DNA of 64,000 nucleotides, taken from assembly GCA_963792855.1 (NCBI GenBank), contig CAWBXZ010000013.1:62001-126000 (forward strand), given 5' to 3'. This document shows, one piece after another, positions 7,594 to 17,411 of this stretch (the first letter of the stretch is position 1; the number at the start of each line of letters is the position of its first letter). The translations under genes were made by a program, and so were the position numbers. The notes under the pieces were generated by a model. The model did no database searches. It was not told the DNA's origin and saw nothing but the letters and a program-made list of their open reading frames with translations. Origin of the DNA: SG8-40 sp963792855 (GTDB lineage Bacteria > Pseudomonadota > Gammaproteobacteria > Burkholderiales > Eutrophovitaceae).

Positions 7594-9504
7594 CTACGCC
7601 GAACCCGCCGGTAGCTCCGATCCCAGGCGAGCGACAAAAGTCTCCATGCTCATTTGCCCAAGATCGCCACCTCCGCGGGTCCGCACGGCGATCATGTTTG
7701 CAGCCACCTCCTTGTCACCAACGATGACCTGGTACGGCAGCTTTTGCATACTATGTTCGCGAATTTTATAGGTTATTTTTTCGTTTCTCAAGTCGGCTAC
7801 GGCGCGAAAACCGGCTTTCTGGAGCTGCCCGGCTATCGAGGTGGCATATTCGGCCTGGTGTTCGGAAATGTTGAGCACCGCAACTTGTACCGGCGCCAGC
7901 CACAGCGGCATCGCCCCCGCATAGTTCTCGATCAGGATGCCAATGAACCGTTCCATCGATCCGACAATCGCCCGGTGCAGCATTACCGGCACCTGGCGTG
8001 TGTTGTCTTCGGCCACGTACTCGGCATCCAGGCGCTGCGGCATCATGAAATCCACCTGGATCGTGCCGCACTGCCACGACCGCCCGATGCTGTCCTGTAG
8101 ATGATATTCAATCTTGGGGCCGTAGAATGCGCCCTCGCCGGGTAACTCATCCCAGTCGGTATTGCAACCGCGCAACGCCTGACGCAACGCCGCTTCGGAA
8201 TGGTCCCAGACCTCGTCCGACCCAAGCCGCTTGTCCGGCCGCAGGGCCAGCTTCACTTTGACATCGGTGAAGCCGAAGTCCTGATAGACCTTGAGCGCCA
8301 GTTTGTGAAAGCTGACGACTTCCGGTTCGATCTGTTCGGGAGTGCAGAAAATGTGGCCATCGTCCTGGGTGAAGGCGCGCACGCGCATCAGCCCGTGCAA
8401 TGCGCCGGAGGGCTCGTCGCGGTGGCACCCACCGAATTCGCCATATCGCAATGGCAGGTCCCGGTAGCTGCGCAGTCCGCTGTTGAAAATCTGGACGTGC
8501 CCAGGGCAATTCATGGGCTTTACCGCGTATTCGCGATTCTCGGACGCGGTAAAGAACATGTTCTCGCGGAAATTGTCCCAGTGACCGGAGCGCTTCCACA
8601 GGCTCACATCCAGAATCTGCGGGCAGCGCACCTCCTGATAGCCATTGTCCTGGTACACGTTGCGCATATACTGCTCGACCTGCTGCCACAGGCGCCAGCC
8701 CTTGGGGCGCCAGAAAACCATGCCCGGAGCCTCGTCCTGGCTGTGAAACAGGTCCAGTTGCTTGCCCAGTTTGCGATGGTCGCGCTTCTCGGCTTCCTCG
8801 ATGCGGAAAAGATACGCATCGAGTTCTTCCTTCCCGGCCCAGGCGGTGCCGTAAATACGCTGCAGCATTTCATTGTTGGAGTCACCGCGCCAGTAGGCGC
8901 CCGCCACCTTGAGCAGCTTGAAAACCCTTAGCTTGCCGGTGGACGGCACATGGGGACCGCGGCACAGGTCAACGAACTCGCCTTGTCCGTAAAGGGAGAT
9001 TTCCTCGGATTCCGGCAATGCTTCGATGATCTGGGCCTTGTAGTGCTCACCCTGATCCTTGAAAAAATTAATCGCCTCGCTTCGCTCCATTACCGTGCGG
9101 GTGACCTTGAGGTCACGCTTGGCGAGCTGCTGCATGCGCTTCTCGATGGCCGCCAGATCTTCCGGCGTGAACGGGCGCTTGTAGGAGAAGTCGTAGTAAA
9201 AACCGTCTTCGATCACAGGACCGATGGTGACCTGCGCCTCGGGATGCAGCTCCTTGACCGCCTGTGCGAGCAAGTGCGCGGTTGAATGGCGGATGATGTC
9301 GAGCCCGTCGGCATCGGCTGCCGTCACAATGGCAACGTCGGCGTCATGGTCTATGACATAGCTGGTGTCCACGAGTTTTCCGTCCACACGGCCGGCGAGC
9401 GCCGCCCGGGCCAGACCGGAACCGATGGACTTGGCCAGGTCGGCGACCGACAGTGGCTGATCGAAGGACCTTTGCGTCCCGTCTGGCAATCTGACGTCAG
9501 GCAT
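7594..9504 (-). CDS. thrS: Threonine-tRNA ligase
   Basis: Class II synthetase charging tRNA-Thr. The 636 residues carry a TGS domain (1-62), the N2 editing domain with the zinc-type HSTAH motif (about 77) and CRGPH (about 180), then the catalytic core with the zinc cysteine in KPMNCPGHVQIF, motif 2 (FGGCHRDEPSGALHGLMRVR) and the C-terminal anticodon-binding domain starting at LAPVQVAVLNI. Length is normal. First gene of the thrS-infC-rpmI-rplT-pheST-ihfA block. A strong intrinsic terminator ends only 13 bases before its ATG, so transcription arriving from tRNA-Val must read through it; no separate promoter is evident between them. Confidence 0.96.
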   Translation of the reverse strand: MPDVRLPDGTQRSFDQPLSVADLAKSIGSGLARAALAGRVDGKLVDTSYVIDHDADVAIVTAADADGLDIIRHSTAHLLAQAVKELHPEAQVTIGPVIEDGFYYDFSYKRPFTPEDLAAIEKRMQQLAKRDLKVTRTVMERSEAINFFKDQGEHYKAQIIEALPESEEISLYGQGEFVDLCRGPHVPSTGKLRVFKLLKVAGAYWRGDSNNEMLQRIYGTAWAGKEELDAYLFRIEEAEKRDHRKLGKQLDLFHSQDEAPGMVFWRPKGWRLWQQVEQYMRNVYQDNGYQEVRCPQILDVSLWKRSGHWDNFRENMFFTASENREYAVKPMNCPGHVQIFNSGLRSYRDLPLRYGEFGGCHRDEPSGALHGLMRVRAFTQDDGHIFCTPEQIEPEVVSFHKLALKVYQDFGFTDVKVKLALRPDKRLGSDEVWDHSEAALRQALRGCNTDWDELPGEGAFYGPKIEYHLQDSIGRSWQCGTIQVDFMMPQRLDAEYVAEDNTRQVPVMLHRAIVGSMERFIGILIENYAGAMPLWLAPVQVAVLNISEHQAEYATSIAGQLQKAGFRAVADLRNEKITYKIREHSMQKLPYQVIVGDKEVAANMIAVRTRGGGDLGQMSMETFVARLGSELPAGSA

Positions 9505-9517
9505 GTCTATTCAAATC

Positions 9518-9547
9518 AAAAAAAAAGTGCGGCGAACCCGCACTTTT
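9518..9547 (-). terminator. Intrinsic terminator between tRNA-Val and thrS
   Basis: On the minus strand AAAAGTGCGG pairs with CCGCACTTTT around a small loop, followed by an uninterrupted run of nine U residues counted into the stem. It would end the tRNA-Val transcript. Because it sits immediately before the thrS start it may also act as an attenuator in the thrS leader. Confidence 0.82.
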
Positions 9548-9642
9548 ACTGCAACCACAAACACAGCGGGTTCAGCGATGATTTCGAGCAACCGTAGTCG
9601 CTGTCCGGAAGAAAGCCATCTCCTGGTTCCGCACCATGTCGG

Positions 9643-9719
9643 TGGTAGGCGCGATTGGATTCGAACCAACGACCCCCACCATGTCAAGGTGATGCTCTAA
9701 CCAACTGAGCTACGCGCCT
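9643..9719 (-). tRNA. tRNA-Val (anticodon GAC)
   Basis: A full 77-base cloverleaf: acceptor stem AGGCGCG/CGCGCCT, discriminator A and encoded CCA; D arm GCTC..GAGC; anticodon stem TCACC/GGTGG (one wobble pair) with loop TTGACAT, giving anticodon GAC; T loop TTCGAAT. A well-formed sigma-70-type promoter lies just upstream and an intrinsic terminator about 100 bases downstream, so it has its own transcription unit. Confidence 0.96.
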
Positions 9720-9731
9720 AATGAGCGGCGC

Positions 9732-9759
9732 ATTCTAGCCGAAAACCCGGTCTGGTCAA
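9732..9759 (-). promoter_or_regulatory. Promoter of tRNA-Val
   Basis: On the minus strand TTGACC (9759-9754) and TAGAAT (9737-9732) are separated by 16 bases; each differs from the sigma-70 consensus at one position. The predicted start point is a few bases before the tRNA 5' end at 9719. The next gene in this direction upstream is relA, whose coding region ends at 9810. Confidence 0.7.
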
Positions 9760-9809
9760 AGAGTTCAGCATCAGATCTGCAACCGGCTCGGATCAGAACC
9801 GGAACCGGT

Positions 9810-12002
9810 TTAGCGCCGGTGCGCCGCGATCACGCCTTCTACCTTTGCCAGCAAGGCGATGGGACGCTCGAGGTGTTCGAGCGAACCGGTCTCGACGGTG
9901 ACCATGACGCGCAGCCGGCGCCCCCCCGTATGTGTGGAAGTTCCAATGACGCGCATCTTCTCGCCTGCGAACACGTCCAGCAGGTCGCGAATGGATGTGG
10001 TTTGGCGGTCTCCGATGATTTCGACGTCGGTTTCAAAATGCCGGTTGGCCGCTTTCCCGGCCCATTCGGCCGCTATCAGGCGTTCTCCGGGAAAACCGGC
10101 GAGGTTTCGGCAACCGGCACGGTGCACGCTGATGCCGCGCCCCTTGCTGACGAAGCCGACAATTGGGTCAGGTGGCACCGGTTTGCAGCAACGTGCCAAT
10201 GTCGTGAGCAGTTGGTCGAGCCCTACGACCAGGACCGAGCCGGAACTGTCTGCTGATCCGGGGCGCAACGAGTCGATCGGTTCGATGGCTTCGTCCGTGC
10301 CCCCCTCAATGGTGCGTTTCAGATCGCGCAGCGTGATGTCGCCACGGTGATATGCGAGGTAGAGTTCATCGGGACCCGGATAGCCGAGCAGGTTTGCCAG
10401 CTCTTCGGGGTTGCGCCAGGTTTGGCCAAGGCGCTGCAGCCCTTTTTCAAGTTCCGCCCGGCCCGTAGCGCTTGCCTCCTCGCGTGCCTCGTTGTTGAAC
10501 CACTGCCGCACCTTGGCCCGGGCGCGATTGCTGCCGATAAAACCGAGGGCGGGGTTCAACCAGTCCCGGGATGGCCCGCCGGCGCTGGCTGCGACTATTT
10601 CGACCACCTGTCCGTTTTTAAGAGGCTGGTGCAAGGGCACCAGACGGCCATCGACTTTGGCACCGCGGCAACGGTGCCCGAGTTCGGTATGCACCTGATA
10701 GGCGAAGTCGATTGGCGTTGCACCGGCCGGGAGATCGACGACCCTTCCCTGCGGCGTCAGCACGTAGACGGTGTCGTCCTGCAACTCGCCGCGAAAGGAC
10801 TCGGCCAGTTGCGATACGTCAGTCACGTCGTCACGCCATTCCAGGATCTGTCTCAACCAGGCAATCTTGCGGTCGTAAGACGGATCGCGACGGCTCGCTT
10901 CCTTGTATCGCCAGTGAGCGGCGACACCAAGTTCGGCGTGTTCGTGCATGTCGCGGGTGCGAATCTGCACTTCGATAATCTTGTCTTCCGGTCCCGCCAC
11001 CGCCGTATGCAACGAACGATAATCGTTGGGCTTTGGCCTGGCGATGTAATCGTCGAACTCTCCAGGCACAGGGGTCCATAACTGGTGTACCAGGCCCAGC
11101 ACGGCATAACAGTCCGGTTGCGTATTCACCAGCACACGCACCGCGCGTACGTCCGATAGTTGCTCAAACCGCAGCCCCTTGCGCTGCATCTTCTTCCAGA
11201 TGCTGTAAATGTGTTTCGGACGCCCACTGACATCTGCCTTGATGCCGGCGCTCGCCAGGTCCTCACGTAACATCGACATGACCTGTTCCAGATAGCGTTC
11301 CCGGTCGGCGCGACGTTCGTCGAGCTGTCGCGCGATCGCCTTGTAGGTGTCGGCATCGACACAGCGAAAAGCCAGGTCTTCGAGCTCCCATTTCAGCTGC
11401 CAGACGCCGAGACGATTCGCCAATGGTGCCAGCAGGTCTAGCGTGTCCCGTGCAGCAGTGTTTCTTGATGCTGTATCCCCGTGGCTTGCGAGGTAGCGCA
11501 GAGTGTGGAGTTGGTCCGCGAGCTTCAGCAATACGACGCGGATGTCCCCTACCATCGCAAGCAGCATTTTTCGAATCGCTTCGAGTTGTGCCGTTTTCTC
11601 CGAAGTCCTGCGCGAGACCGCGCTCTTGACGTGCAACATCTGGATCGCTGCCAGCCGCGCCACGCCCGACGCCAGTCCCATTACCGCGGGGTTGATAGAG
11701 GCGGATGCCGCATCGGTGCCGGCCCGGGCATCCGTGTTGATATCTGGGCTGGCGTCGATCAGGTACGCTGCCGCCACCGACTCGGCATCCAGATCGAGTT
11801 CGCTGGCAACCCGGGCAACGCCCCTGGCGTGGTCAAACAATCCTTCTCCGGACCAGTGGCGGCGCTCGCCGTAGCGGCGTGCCGCCAGACTCCGGGCATG
11901 GTCGATCAGCGCAGTTGACCGTTCGTCACGACGCTCTGCAAGTGCGGCGTCTTCCGGCGCCGCGAACTCCTTGCCACGTTTGTCATCAATGCCGGTATTC
12001 AA
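9810..12002 (-). CDS. relA: GTP pyrophosphokinase RelA ((p)ppGpp synthetase I)
   Basis: Makes (p)ppGpp on starved ribosomes to trigger the stringent response. Order of domains in 730 residues: a degenerate HD region (about 35-190; the catalytic HD pair of SpoT is replaced, with YLIDASPD at that place), the synthetase domain (about 240-400) with the acidic motif EFDD that marks RelA rather than the RxKD of bifunctional SpoT, a TGS domain (about 415-475, VYVLTPQGRVVDLPAGATPIDF as landmark) and a C-terminal ACT domain. Hydrolase activity is therefore unlikely. The start is a TTG overlapping the stop of comEC (TTGA), so translation may be coupled; an ATG start is not available nearby. Confidence 0.93.
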   Translation of the reverse strand: MNTGIDDKRGKEFAAPEDAALAERRDERSTALIDHARSLAARRYGERRHWSGEGLFDHARGVARVASELDLDAESVAAAYLIDASPDINTDARAGTDAASASINPAVMGLASGVARLAAIQMLHVKSAVSRRTSEKTAQLEAIRKMLLAMVGDIRVVLLKLADQLHTLRYLASHGDTASRNTAARDTLDLLAPLANRLGVWQLKWELEDLAFRCVDADTYKAIARQLDERRADRERYLEQVMSMLREDLASAGIKADVSGRPKHIYSIWKKMQRKGLRFEQLSDVRAVRVLVNTQPDCYAVLGLVHQLWTPVPGEFDDYIARPKPNDYRSLHTAVAGPEDKIIEVQIRTRDMHEHAELGVAAHWRYKEASRRDPSYDRKIAWLRQILEWRDDVTDVSQLAESFRGELQDDTVYVLTPQGRVVDLPAGATPIDFAYQVHTELGHRCRGAKVDGRLVPLHQPLKNGQVVEIVAASAGGPSRDWLNPALGFIGSNRARAKVRQWFNNEAREEASATGRAELEKGLQRLGQTWRNPEELANLLGYPGPDELYLAYHRGDITLRDLKRTIEGGTDEAIEPIDSLRPGSADSSGSVLVVGLDQLLTTLARCCKPVPPDPIVGFVSKGRGISVHRAGCRNLAGFPGERLIAAEWAGKAANRHFETDVEIIGDRQTTSIRDLLDVFAGEKMRVIGTSTHTGGRRLRVMVTVETGSLEHLERPIALLAKVEGVIAAHRR

Positions 12003-14361
12003 TTCGATAACCCATGCCAGTAGCGGCGCTCTTCTTGTCGCCAGGCCGAAACGTCAATCCCGTCGCGGGTGAACTTGAGCGTTATCGCCCCGAGTTGGTC
12101 GGTACGCAACAGTTTCGCGCCAAACTCGCGAAAGCGCGCTTCGACCAGCGGGTGTGGATGGCCGTAACGATTGGCGTAACCGACCGGAAACAATACCAGT
12201 TGCGGCGCAACTGCTTCAACGAATTCCGGACTCGACGAGGTTCGACTGCCATGGTGCGGCGCGACCAGCACGTTGGCGTGCAGGTGTGAACCGGATGTCG
12301 CGAGTAACTCCCGTTCGGAACGGCGCTCGATATCGGCGGGCAACAATACGGAACCGTATTCGGACACGACGCGCAGCACGCAACTGCGATCATTGTCGCT
12401 GATATCCAGAACCTGATAGCTTGCGGGTGTTGGATGCAGCACTTCGAACCGCACACGATCGAAGGACCAGGCCTGGCCGGATCGGCACGGTTGCAGCAGC
12501 GCCCGCCCCTCCGGTACGGATACTGCCCGTTCACAGATGAAAGGATCACGTCAGCAGGCAGCGCAGCCGTGACTGAGCCGGTTCCGCCGGAATGGTCGAT
12601 GTCGTCGTGGCTCACGATCATGAAATCCAGTTCGCGGATGCCTTCTCCGCGCAGGTAAGGTGCGACGATCCGGTTCCCCGCATCGTTTCCGCCCCGATAG
12701 TCCGGTCCGGTGTCGAAAAGTACTGCGTGGTTCGCCGTTCTGACCACGGCGGACAAGCCCTGCCCGACATCGAGCAGCGTAAACCAGAGCTCACCCTCGG
12801 CCGGTTGTGGCGGGCGTACGGCAAACATCGGCAACAACAGCACTGGCGCGAGCCACCGGGATGGAAAACCGCGCGGCAGGATGGCCAACACCACTCCGGC
12901 AACGGCAAGCGGTATGGTCCAGACAACCGGCGCGTGCTGCTGCCAGACTGCTCCGGGCAGGCGCGACAGTGCTTCGAGCGCGTGAAAGCACAGGCGCGCC
13001 GCCTCGTGAGCCACGGTCGCCATCACCTCAATGGGGAGAACGATCAGCAACAGGGCGAGTGGCGCGACGATCAGACTGACCACCGGAATGGCGATGGCGT
13101 TGGCGAGTGGCGAAACAATAGACACCTGCTGGAACAACACCAGCAGCAACGGTACGAGCGCGATGGTGATCGACCATTGCACTCGCAGCCACGACACCAG
13201 CAGGCCGTCGGTCCTCCCGTGTACACGGCTCACCATGAGTATCGCAGCGACCGCTGCAAACGATAGCCAGAAACCCGATGAGATGACGGCCATCGGGTCC
13301 AGCACAAGCACAAATAGCAATGCGGCACCGAGAATCATCGGCGAACTCGCGCGCCAACCCGCCAACAGCGAAATCGCCACCACGGTCAGCATGCACAGCG
13401 CTCGTTGGGCCGGTATTCCGAATCCGGACAGCGCGGCGTAAGCCGTAGCAGCGAGTAACCCGGACAGCGTCGCCGCGCGCAGCGGTGAAACCCGCGATGC
13501 GAGCCAGACCGAACGGCGCGAGATTCGCAGTGCCAGAGCGAATACCAACCCGGCCACCAGGGTGATGTGCAGCCCGGATATGCTCATCAGATGGTTGGTG
13601 CCGGTGCGCGTCAGCACCCGCCACTGATCGGGGGAAACGGCCCTTTGATCGCCAACGGCAAGGGCAACCAGAATTCCCGCGTACGGCTGCCCGTCCAGCA
13701 ACGAGGAAAGACTGCCGCGGATAGTCTCGCGCAACCGTTCCACAGCATACGACGGCCGCCAGACCATCGGCTTTGCCAGCCTCGCCGAATCATCGCTCCG
13801 GACGTAACCCGTCGCCCGGATGCCGCGCTCCAGCATCCACGCTTCGATATCGAAGCCATGCGGATTGTAATTACCGTGAGACGGGCGCAGACGCAGCGTG
13901 AACTGCCAGCGTTGCCCCGCCAGTATCTCTGGTATGTTGTTGTCACTGTCGCTCCGGCTACCGTACCAGGTGACTGCGGCGCGGCGCGGGACTTTTGCGC
14001 CGACGGTCATGACATGTTCGACGTCGAGAACGAAAAGCGTGCCGCGCGCGTCGGTTCGCGTCAGTTCGGAAATCACGCCCTCGACCCGCACATCACGCCC
14101 GTACCAGCGGGCGTCCAGTTCGTCCGCGAGCGTGAGGGAAGCGTGCAATCCGGCCCAGAAGAATCCGCCGAGGAAAAATGCCAGTATCAGCGACGCGAGG
14201 GACAGTCCCCGCGCGACCTCGCTGCGGGATTTGCCCAGTAGCCAGGCTGCGAACCCGGCCCCGATCACCGCCAGTCCATAGTCCAGTGGGGGCAATTGCG
14301 CCTGTTGTTGTAACCAGGCAGCGCCGGCGGCGGCAGACAGTGCGGGCAGTAACAGCTGCAT
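11999..14361 (-). pseudogene. comEC: DNA uptake channel protein ComEC/Rec2, interrupted by a frameshift
   Basis: ComEC forms the inner-membrane channel for transforming DNA. From the ATG at 14361 the frame encodes N-terminal membrane helices, the Competence domain (GQPYAGILVALAVGDQ, then LMSISGLHITLVAGL), and the start of the beta-lactamase-like domain (LLDVGQGLSAVV, FDTGPDYRGG, SHDDIDHSGG). Near 12505-12540 the reading frame is lost: the homologous sequence continues one base out of phase (PEGRALLQPCRSGQAW, then NDRSCVLRV, LVAPHHGSRTSSS) to the stop at 11999. Restoring the frame needs one added base, for example in the G-rich run around 12510-12520. The remaining protein, about 786 residues, would be complete, so this is either a recent mutation or an assembly error. 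Confidence 0.85.
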
Positions 14362-14545
14362 AAACTGGCAGGCTGGTTACAAGAGCCCGGGCCGTAAGGG
14401 CCGTTGCGCCACACTGCCGGTGACCAAAGGCCTTACGCCGTCAGGGGGGCCGTCAATTGGCGCGATACACTGGTTCATGACACGATCCTGTCAGCACTGG
14501 ATTGAAGGATAATCGTCCTTCCATCTGGCCGCACCCACTTCTCCA

Positions 14546-15160
14546 ATGACACCGAAGAAATGGCAGCAAGCCCTGTCTACCCTTTCCCGTCAGGATCCGG
14601 TCCTGCAGACACTGATCACATCCCACGGCACGGGCAGGTTGCAGCGCCGGCGTGATCCTTTTGTCGCACTGTCTCGTTCCATTATCGGCCAACAACTTTC
14701 GGTCAAGGCCGCGCAAAGTATCTGGGTGCGCCTGGTGAAAATGGCCGGAACGATCGAACCCGAGATGATCGCGGAGCGCGAGATCGGGCAACTGCGCGAA
14801 TGCGGTTTGTCGGCCAACAAGTCGGTTTATTTAATCGAACTTGCGACTCACTTCCGCGACGGCACGATCGATACAGCAAAATGGCGGCGACTCGCCGACG
14901 AACAGGTAATACAGGAACTGACGCGTCTGAAGGGCGTCGGCCGCTGGACGGCCGAGATGTTTCTGATTTTCCACTTGATGCGGCCCAACGTTTTGCCACT
15001 GGACGATGCCGGGTTACAGCGTGCCATGCGCTTGCACTACGGCGACGGGAAGGTGTTATCCAGGACCCGGATGCGCGAAATTGCGCAGCGTTGGCAGCCG
15101 TGGTGCAGCGTCGCGACATGGTTCATGTGGCGCTCACTTGATGCGGACCCGTCGGCCTAG
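14546..15160 (+). CDS. DNA-3-methyladenine glycosylase 2 family protein (AlkA-like)
   Basis: Base-excision repair glycosylase of the HhH-GPD superfamily that removes alkylated purines. In the 204-residue product the helix-hairpin-helix LKGVGRWTAEMFLIF is followed by the catalytic-aspartate segment LPLDDAGLQRAM, with SIIGQQLSVKAA near residue 45 as in the family. It is shorter than E. coli AlkA (282) because the N-terminal TBP-like domain is absent, which is common in this subfamily. Transcribed alone, divergent from comEC and convergent with lolD. Confidence 0.88.
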   Translation: MTPKKWQQALSTLSRQDPVLQTLITSHGTGRLQRRRDPFVALSRSIIGQQLSVKAAQSIWVRLVKMAGTIEPEMIAEREIGQLRECGLSANKSVYLIELATHFRDGTIDTAKWRRLADEQVIQELTRLKGVGRWTAEMFLIFHLMRPNVLPLDDAGLQRAMRLHYGDGKVLSRTRMREIAQRWQPWCSVATWFMWRSLDADPSA

Positions 15161-15197
15161 GCGCCGAGCGCCCTTGCGCGTGTCAAGCCCGTACGGC

Positions 15198-15932
15198 TCA
15201 GGTATTCGGCGTCAGCCGGCCATCTTCGAGCTTCAGGATACGGTTCATGCGCTCTGCGATGCCGCGATCGTGGGTGACAATCACGAAGCTGGTGCCAAAC
15301 TCCGTGTTCAGGCCCATCATCAACTCGAGCACGCCTTCGGCAGTTCTGCGATCCAGGTTTCCGGTTGGTTCGTCGGCCAATACGCACGCCGGTTGCGTAA
15401 CCAGGGCCCGCGCCAGCGCCGCTCGCTGACGCTCTCCGCCCGATAATTCGCCGGGTGTATGGGTGAGCCGGTGCCCAAGCCCAACGCGTTCGAGCATCTC
15501 CCGCGACTGCTCGGCGGCCTGCGCTGCAGACAGGCGCCGGACCAACAATGGCATGGCGACGTTTTCCAGGGCAGTGAACTCCGGCAACAGGTGATGAAAC
15601 TGGTAGACGAAACCCAATCCCCGGTTACGCAACCGCCCGCGCTCGCTCTCCGACAAACTGGTCAGATCCCGGCCGAGAATCCTGACGCTGCCGCCGGTTG
15701 CCTCGTCCAGCCCGCCAAGCAGATGCAGCAACGTGCTCTTGCCTGATCCGGAGGCGCCTACGATGGCGATGGTTTCGCCTTTGTGAACCTCCAGCTCGAC
15801 GTTCAACAACACCGGAACATCATTGGAGCCCTGGCGAAAAATCTTGCGCAAACCCCGGCAGGCCAGCACCAGGTCCGGTCCACCCGGAAGGGACTGGTTG
15901 CTACGGGGGCTGGCGTTACTGCCTTCACTCAT
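15198..15932 (-). CDS. lolD: Lipoprotein-releasing ABC transporter ATP-binding protein LolD
   Basis: ATPase that powers release of outer-membrane lipoproteins from the inner membrane to LolA. Walker A GASGSGKS, Q-loop region GFVYQFHHLLPEFTALENV, signature LSGGERQRAAL, and Walker B CVLADEPTGNLD are all intact in 244 residues. The FHHLL segment is typical of LolD within the MacB-like ATPase family. An ATG at 15950 is also in frame and overlaps lolC; the ATG at 15932 has an AAGGA ribosome site 7 bases away and is preferred. Translated in an operon after lolC. Confidence 0.93.
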   Translation of the reverse strand: MSEGSNASPRSNQSLPGGPDLVLACRGLRKIFRQGSNDVPVLLNVELEVHKGETIAIVGASGSGKSTLLHLLGGLDEATGGSVRILGRDLTSLSESERGRLRNRGLGFVYQFHHLLPEFTALENVAMPLLVRRLSAAQAAEQSREMLERVGLGHRLTHTPGELSGGERQRAALARALVTQPACVLADEPTGNLDRRTAEGVLELMMGLNTEFGTSFVIVTHDRGIAERMNRILKLEDGRLTPNT

Positions 15933-15942
15933 CGCGCGATCC

Positions 15943-17190
15943 TTATTCATAGCGAAGCGCTTCAGCCGGGTTGGTACGCGCGGCCTTGAAGCTTGGATAA
16001 AGCGTCGCCAGCAAAGTCAGGAAAAAGGCCGTCGCCGCGATGACACCGACGTCCCGCCATTGCAGATCAGACGGCAGATCGCTGATGTAATAAACGTCCT
16101 TGGCGAGGAATTTGAACCCCAATGCGTTCTCGATCGCCGGCACAACGACATCGATGTTGATGGCAAGTGCAACGCCCAGTGTCAATCCGGCGAGCGTGCC
16201 TATGAAGCCGATCAGGGCGCCCTGGATAATGAATATCTTCATGATGTCGCCGGGCGCGGCACCCAGTGTTCTCAGAATTGCAATATCAGCGCGCTTGTCC
16301 GTTACCGCCATAACCAGCGTTGACACAATATTGAATGCCGCAACTGCAACGATTAAAAGCAGAATGATGAACATCACGCGCTTTTCGATCTGGACTGCGC
16401 GAAAAAAGTTGGCGTGACTGCGTGTCCAGTCACTTACATACAGGTTTGCCGGTAACGAGACGGATAGATCGCGCGCAACCCGCGGCGCGGCGAACAGATC
16501 CCCGACCTTGAGGCGTATGCCCGACACGGCGTCACCGAAGCGAAACAGTTTTTGTGCGTCCTCCAGGTGAATCAGCGCAAGCGCCGAATCGTACTGGTAA
16601 TTCTTCAACTCAAAGATTCCGGTGACTGTAAACCGCCTCAGCCGGGGCAGGATCCCGGCCGGTGTCACTTGTCCCTGCGGCGCAATCAGCACGACGCGAT
16701 CGCCGATGCTCGCGCCAATCGACCGTGCCAGATCGATACCGAGCACGATGCGGTACTCTCCCGGAACCAGGGTATCGAGGCCGCCGTCGCGCATGTTCGA
16801 GCCGATGTCGGCAACCGTGTCCTCGAGTTCCGGCAGAATTCCCCGGATGATGGTTCCGTGTACAGGGCGGCCATGTGAAAGCAGGCCTTCCGCCATCACA
16901 TACGGTGCCGAGGCGATGACTTCCGGGTTGCGACGTACCTGCTCTGTCAGTTGCGGCCAATCGGCGAGCCGCCCGCCGATTCCGTCAATCTGAATGTGCG
17001 ACACAACGCCCAGAATCGTGGCACGCAGTTCTTTCTGAAACCCGTTCATTACCGACAGGACAACAATCAATGCTGCAACGCCAAGGCCGATCCCCAACAT
17101 CGAGGTAATCGAGATAAACGAGATGAAGTGGTTCTTGCGCCTGGCTCGGGTGTAGCGCAAACCGACGAACAATTCGTACGGAGTCAGCAT
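15943..17190 (-). CDS. lolC: Lipoprotein-releasing ABC transporter permease LolC/LolE family
   Basis: Membrane subunit of the Lol exporter. The 415 residues start MLTPYELFVGLRYTRARRKN, then a first transmembrane segment (about 25-50, LGIGLGVAALIVVLSVMNGF as landmark), a large periplasmic domain (about 55-270) and three C-terminal membrane helices (FtsX domain, about 275-405). Only one permease gene is present here beside lolD, consistent with genomes using a single LolC/E-type protein as homodimer (LolF-like), but a second copy elsewhere cannot be excluded. The in-frame ATG at 17241 would add an unrelated 17-residue tail, so 17190 is chosen. Confidence 0.92.
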   Translation of the reverse strand: MLTPYELFVGLRYTRARRKNHFISFISITSMLGIGLGVAALIVVLSVMNGFQKELRATILGVVSHIQIDGIGGRLADWPQLTEQVRRNPEVIASAPYVMAEGLLSHGRPVHGTIIRGILPELEDTVADIGSNMRDGGLDTLVPGEYRIVLGIDLARSIGASIGDRVVLIAPQGQVTPAGILPRLRRFTVTGIFELKNYQYDSALALIHLEDAQKLFRFGDAVSGIRLKVGDLFAAPRVARDLSVSLPANLYVSDWTRSHANFFRAVQIEKRVMFIILLLIVAVAAFNIVSTLVMAVTDKRADIAILRTLGAAPGDIMKIFIIQGALIGFIGTLAGLTLGVALAINIDVVVPAIENALGFKFLAKDVYYISDLPSDLQWRDVGVIAATAFFLTLLATLYPSFKAARTNPAEALRYE

Positions 17191-17411
17191 TTTTCTGGAA
17201 TGAGATCGGAACGGGTTTGGGTCAGAAGCAGATTGGATCACACGGCCCTTATCGTACCGGATCGAATCAGGGCGAATCGTTATATGGCTGGACCAGTTGA
17301 GTATGACTCACTGCCCCGGCAGCGTACCGACGCGCAGTCTGCCATATTCACGGCCGCAGATGTCCGATTTCGTCGTGCTAGACTCGCTCCACCCGAATCG
17401 AGTGCCCTGCC

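Noticed and set aside
12490..12545. Programmed -1 frameshifting as the explanation for the split comEC
   Set aside because: No X-XXY-YYZ slippery heptamer followed by a clear stem was seen, and ComEC is not known to be recoded. A mutation or assembly error is simpler.
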